A DNA stretch of 64,000 nt from UBA7067 sp051880615 (GTDB lineage: Bacteria; Bacillota; Clostridia; Oscillospirales; Acutalibacteraceae): assembly GCA_051880615.1 (NCBI GenBank), contig JBJEOH010000041.1:186001-250000 (forward strand). The letters are read 5' to 3'. The notes under the pieces were generated by a model that made no database searches, had not been told where the DNA came from, and saw nothing but the letters and a program-made list of their open reading frames with translations. Positions 41,571 to 50,508 of this stretch are shown here, one piece after another (position 1 is the first letter of the stretch; every line of letters starts with the position of its first letter). The position numbers and the translations under genes are program-made.

Positions 41571-41954
41571 TTATCTTATCTTTTCTTTTTTATTAACTCC
41601 GAAAATTCCGCCGATTGCACCGCTGAGTATAAGTGCGGCGGCCTTTATGATTATCATAAGCGACGGTGCAAGCTCGCCTGAAATAAGAGAAATTAAAAGC
41701 TGAACAAACAGCAGAATGAAGCCGGTTGCAGCTCCTGTGAGCAAGCCTGATTTCTTGACAAGCCGTCCTGCGATAAATCCGCCGATAAAAGAGCTTAACG
41801 CGCTTAAAACAGTTGTAAGTGTTGATATGAAATTGTCCGGTATGTATCCTGCTTTTGTCAGTGCAAATGCTGTAATAAGAAAAAGCAGAATGCAGGCAAC
41901 AAGCTCTGAAATGCCGCCGACGATTATTCCCTTAACGCTTTTATTCAGCTCCAT
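41571..41954 (-). CDS. TIGR04086-type (YrzE-like) membrane protein
   Basis: A 127-residue protein with four predicted helices (GIIVGGISELVACILLFLIT, LTTVLSALSSFIGGFIAGRL, LLTGAATGFILLFVQLLISL, MIIIKAAALILSGAIGGIFG) and a lysine-rich end. The size, glycine pattern and position beside yajC match TIGR04086, an uncharacterised Firmicute family. The start at 41954 (MELNKS) has GGGAG upstream; the in-frame ATG at 41972 lies in the U-tract of the preceding terminator. A scfA peptide gene, often found nearby in Clostridia, was not seen. Confidence 0.75.
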   Translation of the reverse strand: MELNKSVKGIIVGGISELVACILLFLITAFALTKAGYIPDNFISTLTTVLSALSSFIGGFIAGRLVKKSGLLTGAATGFILLFVQLLISLISGELAPSLMIIIKAAALILSGAIGGIFGVNKKEKIR

Positions 41955-41971
41955 AAATTTACTCCCTAACA

Positions 41972-42013
41972 TAAAAAATACCTATGAATTGCTTTCTACA
42001 ATTCATAGGTATT
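41972..42013 (-). terminator. Terminator after yajC
   Basis: Perfect 15-bp stem AATACCTATGAATTG (41977-41991) with CAATTCATAGGTATT (41999-42013); on the minus strand it is followed by TTTTTT. The next gene begins directly after. Confidence 0.9.
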
Positions 42014-42037
42014 CATATTATCGGGAAATTATTACAA

Positions 42038-42490
42038 TTACTTGTCTTTCTTTTCGTCCTTGCTTCTGCCAAAAATGCCCTTTGACTTTGTTGGCTCAGG
42101 CTTCTGCTGGTCGTCTTTGATTGTGTCAACGGTTGAGATAGCCCAACGCTTAAACTGCATCTTAACTCTGTCAGCGCCTGTTTCAATAACAAAGGAGTCG
42201 GTTTCCTCCTTGATGCTTACAACCTTGCCTACAATACCGCCGATAGTTGTAATCTCGTCGCCGATTTCAAGGTTATCTCTCATTGCCTGTTCCTGCTTTT
42301 TTCTCTTGGAATTCGGGCGAATCATAAAGAAATAAATTGCAGCGAAAATAGCAACATAAAGCAAAATGATAACCCACATATTCATACCGCCGTTGGCGTT
42401 ATTTGCGCCGCTTGTACCTGCCGGTGCGCAAGAGCAGAATGTGAGCATTGCAACTGACGCAACAGACAAAAGTGTAATAAGCTTTTTCAA
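42038..42490 (-). CDS. yajC: Preprotein translocase accessory subunit YajC with extra N-terminal segment
   Basis: YajC associates with SecDF-YidC. The core is present: helix MWVIILLYVAIFAAIYFFMI, IRPNSKRKKQEQAMRDNLEI and GDEITTIGGIVGKVVSI. Before it lies a 35-residue segment MKKLITLLSVASVAMLTFCS plus CAPAGTSGANNANGG that looks like a signal or lipoprotein-type leader, unusual for YajC, which normally begins with its single helix. The 150 residues end in a K/D-rich tail. It follows tgt in the queA-tgt-yajC arrangement. Confidence 0.88.
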   Translation of the reverse strand: MKKLITLLSVASVAMLTFCSCAPAGTSGANNANGGMNMWVIILLYVAIFAAIYFFMIRPNSKRKKQEQAMRDNLEIGDEITTIGGIVGKVVSIKEETDSFVIETGADRVKMQFKRWAISTVDTIKDDQQKPEPTKSKGIFGRSKDEKKDK

Positions 42491-42588
42491 ATTTAATCAT
42501 CCTTTCGTTTAGAAAACACTGTCAGCAACCATTATACCAATTTGTAAAAAATCTTGCAATAGCAAAAAGAAAAGTTTGCAAAATAAAT

Positions 42589-43719
42589 TCATATTCTCCT
42601 GCCGAGAACTTCAACACTCTGCCTGTAATAGCTTTCAAAGCAGCCGTTATCAAGGGCATCTCTTATTTCTTTTAACAGGTTATTATAAAAATAAAGGTTG
42701 TGCATAACCGCCAAACGCATACCGAGCATTTCCTCGCTCTTGAAAAGATGGTGAATATATGCTCTGTCAAAATGTGTGCAAACAGGGCAGTTGCACTGCG
42801 TATCAAGCGGCTGAGCGTCGAGCGTGTACTTTGCGTTTTTAATGTTCCTGACGCCTTCTTTGGTGAAAATCTGCCCATGCCTTGCGTTTCGTGTCGGCAT
42901 TACACAGTCAAACATATCAATTCCGCGGTGCACCCCTTCAAGAATGTTTACGGGTGTGCCGACTCCCATTAAATACCTCGGCTTGTCTTTCGGCATTTCT
43001 TCGGTTACAACATCAAGAATATGATACATAACCTCGGCAGGCTCACCAACTGCAAGACCTCCGACTGCATAACCGGGTAAATCAAGCTCGGATATAGCTT
43101 TCATATGTTCAAGGCGTAAATCGTCATATGTGCCGCCCTGATTAATGCCGAAAAGCATTTGCTCCTTATTAATGGTATCCTCAAGGGAATTCAGGCGGTC
43201 AATCTCAGTCTTACAGCGTTTAAGCCAGCGCGTGGTGCGCTCAATCGAATTTTTTGTGTAGTCGTAGGGGGAGGGATTTTCTATACATTCGTCAAACGCC
43301 ATAGCGATAGTAGAACCGAGGTTTGACTGAATCTGCATACTTTCCTCAGGTCCCATAAATATTTTCCGTCCGTCAATGTGAGAGTTGAAGTAAACTCCCT
43401 CTTCCTTTATATTTCTGAGCTTTGCAAGAGAGAACACCTGAAAGCCGCCGCTGTCGGTAAGCACGGGACCGTCCCAGCGAGTGAAGCTTCTTATACCGCC
43501 AAGCTGTTTTACAACCTCGTCATTCGGGCGCAGGTGAAGATGATAGGTGTTGCAAAGCTGAACCTGACATCCCAGCTCCTTTAGGTCAAGTGCAGAAACG
43601 CCTCCCTTAATTGCGCCGCAGGTAGCAACATTCATAAAAAACGGCGACTGAATAACCCCGTGCGGTGTTTCAAAAACACCTCTGCGCGCATTGCCCTCTG
43701 TCTTGATAATTTTGAACAT
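42589..43719 (-). CDS. tgt: tRNA-guanine transglycosylase Tgt
   Basis: Exchanges G34 for preQ1 in GUN-anticodon tRNAs (376 residues, TIM barrel). Motifs TPHGVIQSPFFMNVAT, LTDSGGFQVFSL (nucleophile region), GINQGGTYDDLR, GGLAVGEP, YLMGVGTP and the zinc site CNCPVCTHFDRAYIHH. It follows queA after 12 bp. No preQ1 riboswitch or queuosine transport gene is seen. Confidence 0.97.
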   Translation of the reverse strand: MFKIIKTEGNARRGVFETPHGVIQSPFFMNVATCGAIKGGVSALDLKELGCQVQLCNTYHLHLRPNDEVVKQLGGIRSFTRWDGPVLTDSGGFQVFSLAKLRNIKEEGVYFNSHIDGRKIFMGPEESMQIQSNLGSTIAMAFDECIENPSPYDYTKNSIERTTRWLKRCKTEIDRLNSLEDTINKEQMLFGINQGGTYDDLRLEHMKAISELDLPGYAVGGLAVGEPAEVMYHILDVVTEEMPKDKPRYLMGVGTPVNILEGVHRGIDMFDCVMPTRNARHGQIFTKEGVRNIKNAKYTLDAQPLDTQCNCPVCTHFDRAYIHHLFKSEEMLGMRLAVMHNLYFYNNLLKEIRDALDNGCFESYYRQSVEVLGRRI

Positions 43720-43731
43720 TTCAAACCTCCG

Positions 43732-44763
43732 TCATCTTATAAACATAGCGTCACCGAACGAGAAAAAGCGGTATTTTTCATCAACGGCAATTTTATAGGC
43801 GTTCATTGTGTTCTCAAAGCCTGCAAACGCACTAACAAGCATTATAAGCGTGCTTTCGGGCAGGTGAAAATTTGTGATAAGTCCGTCAAGCACCTTGAAT
43901 TCATAGCCGGGATATATGAAAATTTCAGTGCTGCCTACATAAGGTTCAATTTTTCCGCCGTTTACAGAGGCAGCGGCCTCAAGCGAGCGGCAGCTTGTTG
44001 TGCCGACGGCGATAACACGCTTTCCGTTTTCCTTTGTTTTTGCAATAAGCTTTGCAGTGGCAGGCGGTATTTCAAAATGCTCGCTGTGCATTTTGTGGTC
44101 AGTGATTTCTTCTGCCTTTACAGGGCGGAATGTGCCGAGTCCGACATGAAGCGTGACAAAGCCTATACCTACCCCTTTAGCTCTGATTTTGTCAAGCAGC
44201 TCGTTTGTAAAGTGAAGTCCTGCTGTCGGTGCGGCGGCAGAGCCAAGCTCACGGCTGTAAACCGTCTGGTATCTTTCCTGATTTTCAAGCTCCTCTGTGA
44301 TATACGGCGGCAGAGGCATTTTGCCGACCTTTTCAAGAGAGGCAAAAAAGCCGTCCTCGCCGTATGAGAACTTTACAATTCTGTTTCCGTCCTCTGTAAC
44401 CGACAAAACCTCGCAGTCCATTATGCCGTTGCCAAAGCTGAATTTTGTTCCGGGTTTTGCCTTTTTTCCGGGACCTGCAAGACACTCCCATACATCGTTT
44501 TCAACCTGCTTTAAAAGCAAAAACTCAACACAAGCGCCTGTCGGCTCTTTTATGCCGTAAATTCTCGCAGGTAAAACCCTTGAATCGTTCAGTATCAGAC
44601 AGTCGCCCGGGTTAAGCTCGTCGATAATATCATAAAAATGCTCGTGCTTGAGTTCACCGCTTTGCCGGTCAAGCACCAGAAGGCGAGAGCTGTCGCGCGG
44701 CTCAACAGGAGTCTGAGCGATAAGCTCTTTCGGTAAATCATAATAAAAATCCTTTGTTTTCAT
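43732..44763 (-). CDS. queA: S-adenosylmethionine:tRNA ribosyltransferase-isomerase QueA
   Basis: Converts preQ1-tRNA to epoxyqueuosine-tRNA using SAM as ribosyl donor (343 residues). The start MKTKDFYYDLPKELIAQTPV at 44763 matches the family and follows AAAGGG; a longer frame to 44847 has no homology. Other motifs: LILNDSRVLPARIYG, PLPPYI, YQTVYSRELGSAAAPTAGLHF and THVGLGTFRPV-like THVG variant LHVGLGTFRPV. First gene of the queA-tgt-yajC unit. Confidence 0.95.
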   Translation of the reverse strand: MKTKDFYYDLPKELIAQTPVEPRDSSRLLVLDRQSGELKHEHFYDIIDELNPGDCLILNDSRVLPARIYGIKEPTGACVEFLLLKQVENDVWECLAGPGKKAKPGTKFSFGNGIMDCEVLSVTEDGNRIVKFSYGEDGFFASLEKVGKMPLPPYITEELENQERYQTVYSRELGSAAAPTAGLHFTNELLDKIRAKGVGIGFVTLHVGLGTFRPVKAEEITDHKMHSEHFEIPPATAKLIAKTKENGKRVIAVGTTSCRSLEAAASVNGGKIEPYVGSTEIFIYPGYEFKVLDGLITNFHLPESTLIMLVSAFAGFENTMNAYKIAVDEKYRFFSFGDAMFIR

Positions 44764-44793
44764 AGAATTCCCTTTCAAAATTTCTCTAAAAAA

Positions 44794-44823
44794 TTGACAA
44801 CTAACTGCTGTGTATGGTATATT
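44794..44823 (+). promoter_or_regulatory. Promoter of the asd-dap operon
   Basis: TTGACA (44794-44799), 18-bp spacer, TATATT (44818-44823) preceded by TGG (extended -10). The start near 44830 leaves a leader of about 125 nt. It lies in the divergent gap with queA. Confidence 0.65.
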
Positions 44824-44954
44824 ATAAAGTAAAGAGATTATACGCAAAAGTGCATAAGCCTTGCGTTGCTTTATCTATTATATTTTATTTTGTCCTTGTT
44901 GACAACTTATTTTTTTATAGGAAAAGCAAAAGGATAGCATAGGAGGAATTTTAT

Positions 44955-46031
44955 ATGAAGAAGTATAAGGTTGGTATTATCGGTGCAACGGGTATGGTTG
45001 GACAAAGATTTTCGTTATTGCTTGCAGATCATCCGTGGTTTGAGGTAACTACTCTTGCCGCAAGTGCCAGAAGCGCCGGTAAAAAATATAAGGACGCAGT
45101 CGGCGAGCGTTGGGCTATGACCTCTCCGATTCCTGAAAAGCTTGCAGATATGGTCATTCTTGACGCTTCAAATGTTGAAGAGGTTGCATCAAATGTAGAC
45201 TTCGTATTTTGCGCAGTTGATATGAAAAAGGACGAGATAAGAGCGCTTGAGGAGAGATACGCAAAGGCTGAATGCCCTGTTATTTCAAACAACAGCGCAC
45301 ATCGTTCAACACCGGATGTTCCGATGATTATTCCGGAAATTAACTCGGATCACGCAAAAATCATTCCGGCTCAGAAAAAGCGTCTCGGCACAAAGAGAGG
45401 CTTTATCGCAGTCAAGTCCAACTGCTCTCTCCAGAGCTATGTTCCGGCAATTCATCCGCTTATGGACTTGGGTGTAACAAAGGTTCTCGCCTGCACATAT
45501 CAGGCTATTTCAGGCGCAGGAAAGACTTTCAAGAGCTGGCCGGAAATCGTTGATAACATCGTTCCGTATATCGGCGGCGAGGAGGAAAAGTCAGAGCAGG
45601 AGCCGCTTAAAATCTGGGGTAAAATAGAGGGAGATAAGATTGTAAATACTCAGACTCCGTCTATCACATCACAGTGTATCCGTGTGCCGATAAGCGACGG
45701 TCACACAGCAGCGGTGTTTGTATCGTTTGAAAAGGAATGCTCTCTTGATGAGATTATTTCAAGATGGGAGAACTATAAGGGAAGAGCACAGGAGCTTAAT
45801 CTGCCGAGCGCTCCGAAGCAGTTCCTACACTATTTCACCGAGCCGGACAGACCGCAGATTAAGTCTGAAAGAAATCTTGAAAACGGTATGGCTGTTTCAA
45901 TCGGCAGACTCAGAGAAGATACACAGTACACAATCAAATTTGTTTGTATGTCGCACAACACATTAAGAGGAGCAGCCGGCGGAGCCGTTCTTATGGCAGA
46001 GCTTCTTTGTGCTGAGGGATATATGGACTGA
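44955..46031 (+). CDS. asd: Aspartate-semialdehyde dehydrogenase
   Basis: Reduces aspartyl phosphate to aspartate semialdehyde, the branch point to lysine, threonine and methionine. 358 residues with the NADP loop VGIIGATGMVGQRFSLLL, the catalytic cysteine in VKSNCSLQ, the substrate segment SGAGKTFKSWPEI and the HNTLRGAAGGAVLMAE end. The SNCSLQ and the overall length resemble the archaeal/fungal-type enzyme rather than the E. coli type. GGAGG ribosome binding site. It begins the operon asd-dapA-dapB-ACT. Confidence 0.93.
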   Translation: MKKYKVGIIGATGMVGQRFSLLLADHPWFEVTTLAASARSAGKKYKDAVGERWAMTSPIPEKLADMVILDASNVEEVASNVDFVFCAVDMKKDEIRALEERYAKAECPVISNNSAHRSTPDVPMIIPEINSDHAKIIPAQKKRLGTKRGFIAVKSNCSLQSYVPAIHPLMDLGVTKVLACTYQAISGAGKTFKSWPEIVDNIVPYIGGEEEKSEQEPLKIWGKIEGDKIVNTQTPSITSQCIRVPISDGHTAAVFVSFEKECSLDEIISRWENYKGRAQELNLPSAPKQFLHYFTEPDRPQIKSERNLENGMAVSIGRLREDTQYTIKFVCMSHNTLRGAAGGAVLMAELLCAEGYMD

Positions 46032-46052
46032 TACTTATCGGAGGTAAATTAA

Positions 46053-46943
46053 ATGAAGAACACTGTTTTTACAGGCAGCGGCGTTGCGCTGGTAACCCCG
46101 ATGAACAGCGACGGCTCTGTAAATTATGATACTCTCGGTCAAATCCTTGAATATCAGATAGAAAACGGTACAGATGCAGTTTTTACCTGTGTTACAACGG
46201 GTGAATCGGCTGTGCTTGACCATAAGGAGCACTGTGAGGTCATTTCATATACCGTAGAAAAAGTAAACGGCAGAGTTCCTGTTGTAGCAGGAACCGGCAG
46301 CAATGACACAAGATATGCCGTTGAACTTACAAAAACGGCTAAAGAGCTTGGAGTTGACGCTGTTTTATCTGTAACTCCGTATTATAACAAGGCTTCTCAG
46401 AACGGTCTTGTTAAGCATTTTATGACAATAGCAGACAGCACTGATATACCAATGATTCTTTATAATGTTCCTTCAAGAACAGGCTGCAACATTCAGCTTT
46501 CAACATATAAGGAGCTTTCAAAGCATCAGAACATTGTTGCTACTAAGGAAGCAAGTGATAATGTCGGTCTGGCGGCTCAGATTCTTGCCGAGTGCGGCGA
46601 TGAGCTCACTGTTTACTCAGGCTGCGACGATTTGACAGTTCCGCTTATGAGCCTTGGCGGAAAGGGCGTTATTTCAGTTTTTGCAAATGTAATGCCTAAG
46701 GAAATGCACGAAATAACCACACTTATGCTTGAAGGTAAAACCGCACAGGCGGCAGAGCTTCATCTTAAATACTTAAAGCTTATGAACGCTCTGTTCTGTG
46801 ATGTAAATCCCATTCCTGTTAAGGAAGCAATGAATATGATAGGCTTTGACTGCGGAGAGTGCAGACTTCCGCTTTGCTCAATGACTGACGATAAAAAGGC
46901 ATATTTAAAGTCTGTGCTTGCCGAGTGCGGCTTGATAAAATAA
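46053..46943 (+). CDS. dapA: 4-hydroxy-tetrahydrodipicolinate synthase DapA
   Basis: Condenses pyruvate with aspartate semialdehyde. 296 residues with GSGVALVTPMNSDGSVN, TTGESAVLD, GTGSNDTRYAVELTK, the catalytic tyrosine in YNVPSRTGCN and the Schiff-base lysine in VATKEASDN. GGAGG-like site 6 bp before the ATG. Together with dapB it directs carbon to diaminopimelate for the wall and to dipicolinate in spores. Confidence 0.96.
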   Translation: MKNTVFTGSGVALVTPMNSDGSVNYDTLGQILEYQIENGTDAVFTCVTTGESAVLDHKEHCEVISYTVEKVNGRVPVVAGTGSNDTRYAVELTKTAKELGVDAVLSVTPYYNKASQNGLVKHFMTIADSTDIPMILYNVPSRTGCNIQLSTYKELSKHQNIVATKEASDNVGLAAQILAECGDELTVYSGCDDLTVPLMSLGGKGVISVFANVMPKEMHEITTLMLEGKTAQAAELHLKYLKLMNALFCDVNPIPVKEAMNMIGFDCGECRLPLCSMTDDKKAYLKSVLAECGLIK

Positions 46944-46972
46944 AATGATTTTTAAATAAGGATGATAAAGCT

Positions 46973-47731
46973 ATGACAAGGATAGTTCTTTGCGGCTGTA
47001 ACGGCAAGATGGGTCAGGTTATTGTCAGGGAAGTCAGCGAGCGCGATGACTGCAAAATAGTAGCCGGGGTTGATGTAATAACAAACTGCGGATATGATTT
47101 TCCTGTTTTTGATGATTTTTCAAAAATTGATGTTGATGCCGATGTTATAATTGACTTCTCAAATCCGGTAACCTTAAACGGACTTCTGAAATATGCCGTT
47201 GAAAACAAGAAAAATGCCGTTATCTGCACAACCGGCTACACAAAGGAGCAGATTGAGCAGATTAACGAAGCTTCAAAAACAATCGGAATTTTCCGTTCGG
47301 GCAATATGTCAATCGGAATAAACCTGCTGATTGACCTTGTGAAAAAGGCAAAGTCGATTCTCGGCGATGCATTTGATGTTGAGATTATCGAAAAGCACCA
47401 CAACCTCAAGGTTGACGCGCCAAGCGGCACTGCTTTGATGATAGCCGACGCTGTTTCTTCTGTTTCCGAAAACGAGCCGCAGTATGTTTATGACCGCCAT
47501 GCCTACCGCAAAAAGCGCGATAAAAACGAGATTGGTATTCACGCTGTCAGAGGCGGTACTATTGTCGGCGAGCATGAGGTAATCTTTGCAGGCCACGACG
47601 AGGTAATATCAATTAAGCATCAAGCGCAGTCAAAAGAGGTATTCGCAATCGGCTCTATCAATGCTGCTGTATTTATGAATACGGTTTCGGCAGGCGCATA
47701 TGATATGAATGACCTTATTAACGCGAAATAA
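46973..47731 (+). CDS. dapB: 4-hydroxy-tetrahydrodipicolinate reductase DapB
   Basis: NAD(P)H-dependent reductase, 252 residues. Nucleotide loop LCGCNGKMGQVIV, FSNPVTL, CTTGYT, SGNMSIGINLL and the catalytic histidines in EKHHNLKVDAPSGTAL. It follows dapA by 29 bp and precedes the ACT gene by 15 bp. Length is typical. Confidence 0.96.
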   Translation: MTRIVLCGCNGKMGQVIVREVSERDDCKIVAGVDVITNCGYDFPVFDDFSKIDVDADVIIDFSNPVTLNGLLKYAVENKKNAVICTTGYTKEQIEQINEASKTIGIFRSGNMSIGINLLIDLVKKAKSILGDAFDVEIIEKHHNLKVDAPSGTALMIADAVSSVSENEPQYVYDRHAYRKKRDKNEIGIHAVRGGTIVGEHEVIFAGHDEVISIKHQAQSKEVFAIGSINAAVFMNTVSAGAYDMNDLINAK

Positions 47732-47746
47732 CAGGAGGGGTAACCT

Positions 47747-48202
47747 ATGAACTCAAAAGTTACGGTAAATGAGAATATAACTCTCATTTCACTTCATAAT
47801 GTTTCGGCGAGTATGCAGGCGATTGCCGATATATTTGAGAAAATCGGCGAGATGGATATTGATGTTGACATTATTTCAATGTCACCGGTACAAAGTGACC
47901 TTACAAGCCTGTCCTTTACTGTAAATGATGAGGACACAATCAAGCTTTTGCAGTTTATTAATACGCTGCCGGGACTTTCGACAAAGCCGACGGTCAGCAG
48001 CGGAAATTACATAATTTCCGTACTTGAAAGCAAAATGGAAAATCAGCCGGGATTCGCTTCAAAGATTTTTCGCTCACTTGCACAGGTAAACACTGATATC
48101 CGTATAATTTCAACCTCGGAGGTACAAATTTCTGTGCTTGTTACCGAGGCTGACTTCAACTGCGCTTATACAGCCATAACCGAGTGTGTAAAGAATATGT
48201 AA
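47747..48202 (+). CDS. Stand-alone ACT-domain protein (aspartokinase-regulatory-like)
   Basis: A 151-residue protein composed of two ACT folds: ENITLISLHNVSASMQAIAD with VDIISMSPVQ and, in the second half, GNYIISVLESKMENQPGFAS with RIISTSEVQISVLV. The arrangement resembles the tandem ACT regulatory region of aspartokinase without the catalytic domain. Being the last gene of the diaminopimelate operon, it may bind lysine or threonine and act on an aspartokinase encoded elsewhere; this is inference. A strong terminator follows. Confidence 0.82.
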   Translation: MNSKVTVNENITLISLHNVSASMQAIADIFEKIGEMDIDVDIISMSPVQSDLTSLSFTVNDEDTIKLLQFINTLPGLSTKPTVSSGNYIISVLESKMENQPGFASKIFRSLAQVNTDIRIISTSEVQISVLVTEADFNCAYTAITECVKNM

Positions 48203-48205
48203 ATT

Positions 48206-48245
48206 TAGAGTGCCGAACTTTGTTTTTCGGCGCTCTTTTATTTTG
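48206..48245 (+). terminator. Terminator of the asd-dap operon
   Basis: GAGTGCCGAA (48208-48217) with TTCGGCGCTC (48226-48235), followed by TTTTATTTT. Confidence 0.9.
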
Positions 48246-48294
48246 GGTATATTATTTTGAGTAAACTGAAATTATATTGGAGATGATAAAGAAG

Positions 48295-50505
48295 ATGTCA
48301 AAAAACAATTCAGAAAAGGAAATTAAGAAAGCAGAAATAAGAGAGGAAAGAGAAGCTAAACAGCAGGACGAAAAGAATAACAAGGATAAGCATATGAAAA
48401 AAATGCCATATAAGAATCGTGAGCTGAGCTGGCTTGATTTCAACAGCCGTGTTCTCGAGGAGGCAATGGAAAAGGAAAATCCGGTTATGGAGAAGCTCAA
48501 CTTCCTTGCCATAACAGCCTCAAACCTTGATGAGTTTTTTATGGTTCGTGTAGCCGGTGTTTTAGACCAGATTCATCATGGCTCTAAGAAAGCAGATGCG
48601 TCAGGGTATACGCCCGAACAGCTTATGAAGAAGCTTTCCGAGGAAATTCATGATTTTTCTAAGCGTCAGTACAGCTGCTTTGCGCGCTCAATAATACCCT
48701 CCCTTAAAAATAAAGATATGTACTTTGTAAAAGTAGCGGATATGAATGATAAGCAGCTGAAGTTTATCACCGAATATTTCAATCGTTTTGTATTTCCGGT
48801 GCTTACACCTATGGCTGTTGATACAAGCAGACCGTTTCCTCTGCTTGCAAACAAGAGCTTAAATCTTGCAGTTCGCCTGTCAGATGAAAACGAGGATACA
48901 TTCTTTGCGCTTGTTCAGGTGCCGTCTATATTGCCGAGGTTTCTTGAGCTTCCAAGTACGCATGGCAGAGCCTTTGTGCTTCTGGAGGATATAATAGCGC
49001 ACTTCCTGTCAGAGCTTTTTGAGCTTTATAACATTGACGCATATGCTCCGTTTAGAATTACGAGGGACTCTGACCTTGACATAGATGAAGAAACAGACGA
49101 CCTTATGGAGGAAATTCAGAAGTCCATAAGAAAGAGGGAAAGGGGTATTCCCGTTCGCCTTGAATTTTCAAAAAAGTGCGATAAAGAAATACGCTCGTTC
49201 CTTATTGATATGCTTGATGTTACCGAGAATGAAATTTATATTCAGGCAGGGCCGCTCGATTTAACCTTCCTGTCAAAGTTTGCCCGTCTTGACGGCTGCG
49301 AGGATATGTGCTTTGAGCCGATAAAGCCTGTCAATCCGCCTGCTGAGTTCTACGGTTATTCGGATTTATTCCAGGCTATAAGGGAAAAGGACAGACTTGT
49401 ACACCACCCGTATGAAAGCTTTGATGTTGTCGTAAAGTTTATCAAGAAGGCAGCCGAAGACCCGAGCGTTCTGGCAATCAAGCAGACTCTATACCGTGTA
49501 AGCGGAAATTCGCCGATTATTGCTGCGCTTATAAAAGCGGCTGAAAACGGCAAGCAGGTGACGGTTCTCGTTGAGCTTAAGGCAAGATTTGATGAGGAGA
49601 ACAATATCCAGTGGGCTAAAAAGCTTGAAAAAGCAGGCTGTCATGTTATATACGGCTTAACGGGACTTAAAACACATTGCAAAATCTGTCTTGTAGTAAG
49701 GAGAGAGGGCAATGTAATCCGCCGTTATCTGCATATGGCTACAGGTAACTACAATGACAGCACCGCAAGATTCTATACAGACATAGGTATGTTTACCTGC
49801 CGCGAGGAATACGGCGTTGACGCATCGTCACTGTTCAATGTATTAACAGGATATTCCGCACCGCCTGAGTATAACAAGTTTATTGTTGCGCCAAAGGGTA
49901 TGCGTTCATTCTTTGAGGAGATGATAATTAAAGAAACAGAAAACGCAAAGGCAGGTTTGCCGTCAGGCATAACGGCAAAGGTTAACTCTCTTGTAGACCC
50001 GGATATAATCAGGCTTTTGTATGATGCTTCAAACGCAGGAGTAAAGATAAATCTAATTGTCCGCGGCATTTGCTGCCTGTGCGCCGGTGTTAAGGGTTAC
50101 AGCGAAAATATTACGGTATATAGTATTGTCGGTCAGCTTTTGGAGCATAGCAGAATTTTCAGGTTTGAAAACGCAGGCTACCCTCTGCTTTATATGGGCA
50201 GTGCCGACTGGATGCCGAGAAATCTTGACAGGCGTGTGGAGCTTGTTTTCCCTGTTGAGGATCCCGATTTAAAGCAGCGCAGCTTTGAAATACTCGATAT
50301 TATGCTTCACGATACGGTGAACGCAAGAATACAAAATCCTGATTCAACCTACACTATGGTTGACAAACGCGGCAAGCAAAGGCTCAACAGCCAGACATAT
50401 TTCTCAAAGCTTGCGCTTAAGGCTCAGAAGAATGTTAAAAATATCACAGCCTACAAAACAATAGGTACGCCTATTTTGCCGGCTGACAGAAAGGAGTTAA
50501 AATAA
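48295..50505 (+). CDS. ppk1: Polyphosphate kinase 1
   Basis: Membrane-associated reversible polyphosphate synthesis from ATP (about 736 residues). The N-terminal domain starts with KNRELSWLDFNSRVLEEA after a charged extension of about 35 residues (SEKEIKKAEIREEREAKQQ). The core has the RFDEENNIQWAKKLEKAGCH segment, GLKTHCKICLVVRREG with the phosphorylated histidine, and GTGNYN-like ATGNYNDSTARFYTD. The C-terminal half has RGICCLCAGV and GSADWMPRNLDRRVE. The ATG at 48295 is chosen over upstream TTG and ATG codons that overlap the GGAG site. pfk follows after 3 bp. Confidence 0.95.
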   Translation: MSKNNSEKEIKKAEIREEREAKQQDEKNNKDKHMKKMPYKNRELSWLDFNSRVLEEAMEKENPVMEKLNFLAITASNLDEFFMVRVAGVLDQIHHGSKKADASGYTPEQLMKKLSEEIHDFSKRQYSCFARSIIPSLKNKDMYFVKVADMNDKQLKFITEYFNRFVFPVLTPMAVDTSRPFPLLANKSLNLAVRLSDENEDTFFALVQVPSILPRFLELPSTHGRAFVLLEDIIAHFLSELFELYNIDAYAPFRITRDSDLDIDEETDDLMEEIQKSIRKRERGIPVRLEFSKKCDKEIRSFLIDMLDVTENEIYIQAGPLDLTFLSKFARLDGCEDMCFEPIKPVNPPAEFYGYSDLFQAIREKDRLVHHPYESFDVVVKFIKKAAEDPSVLAIKQTLYRVSGNSPIIAALIKAAENGKQVTVLVELKARFDEENNIQWAKKLEKAGCHVIYGLTGLKTHCKICLVVRREGNVIRRYLHMATGNYNDSTARFYTDIGMFTCREEYGVDASSLFNVLTGYSAPPEYNKFIVAPKGMRSFFEEMIIKETENAKAGLPSGITAKVNSLVDPDIIRLLYDASNAGVKINLIVRGICCLCAGVKGYSENITVYSIVGQLLEHSRIFRFENAGYPLLYMGSADWMPRNLDRRVELVFPVEDPDLKQRSFEILDIMLHDTVNARIQNPDSTYTMVDKRGKQRLNSQTYFSKLALKAQKNVKNITAYKTIGTPILPADRKELK

Positions 50506-50508
50506 ATT

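Noticed and set aside
43660..44367. 235-codon plus-strand frame across queA and tgt
   Set aside because: It is antisense to two well-conserved genes and has a cysteine-rich, unrecognisable product, typical of shadow frames.
44830..44954. Possible lysine riboswitch before asd
   Set aside because: The leader is about 125 nt, shorter than the L-box, and none of its conserved motifs were recognised.
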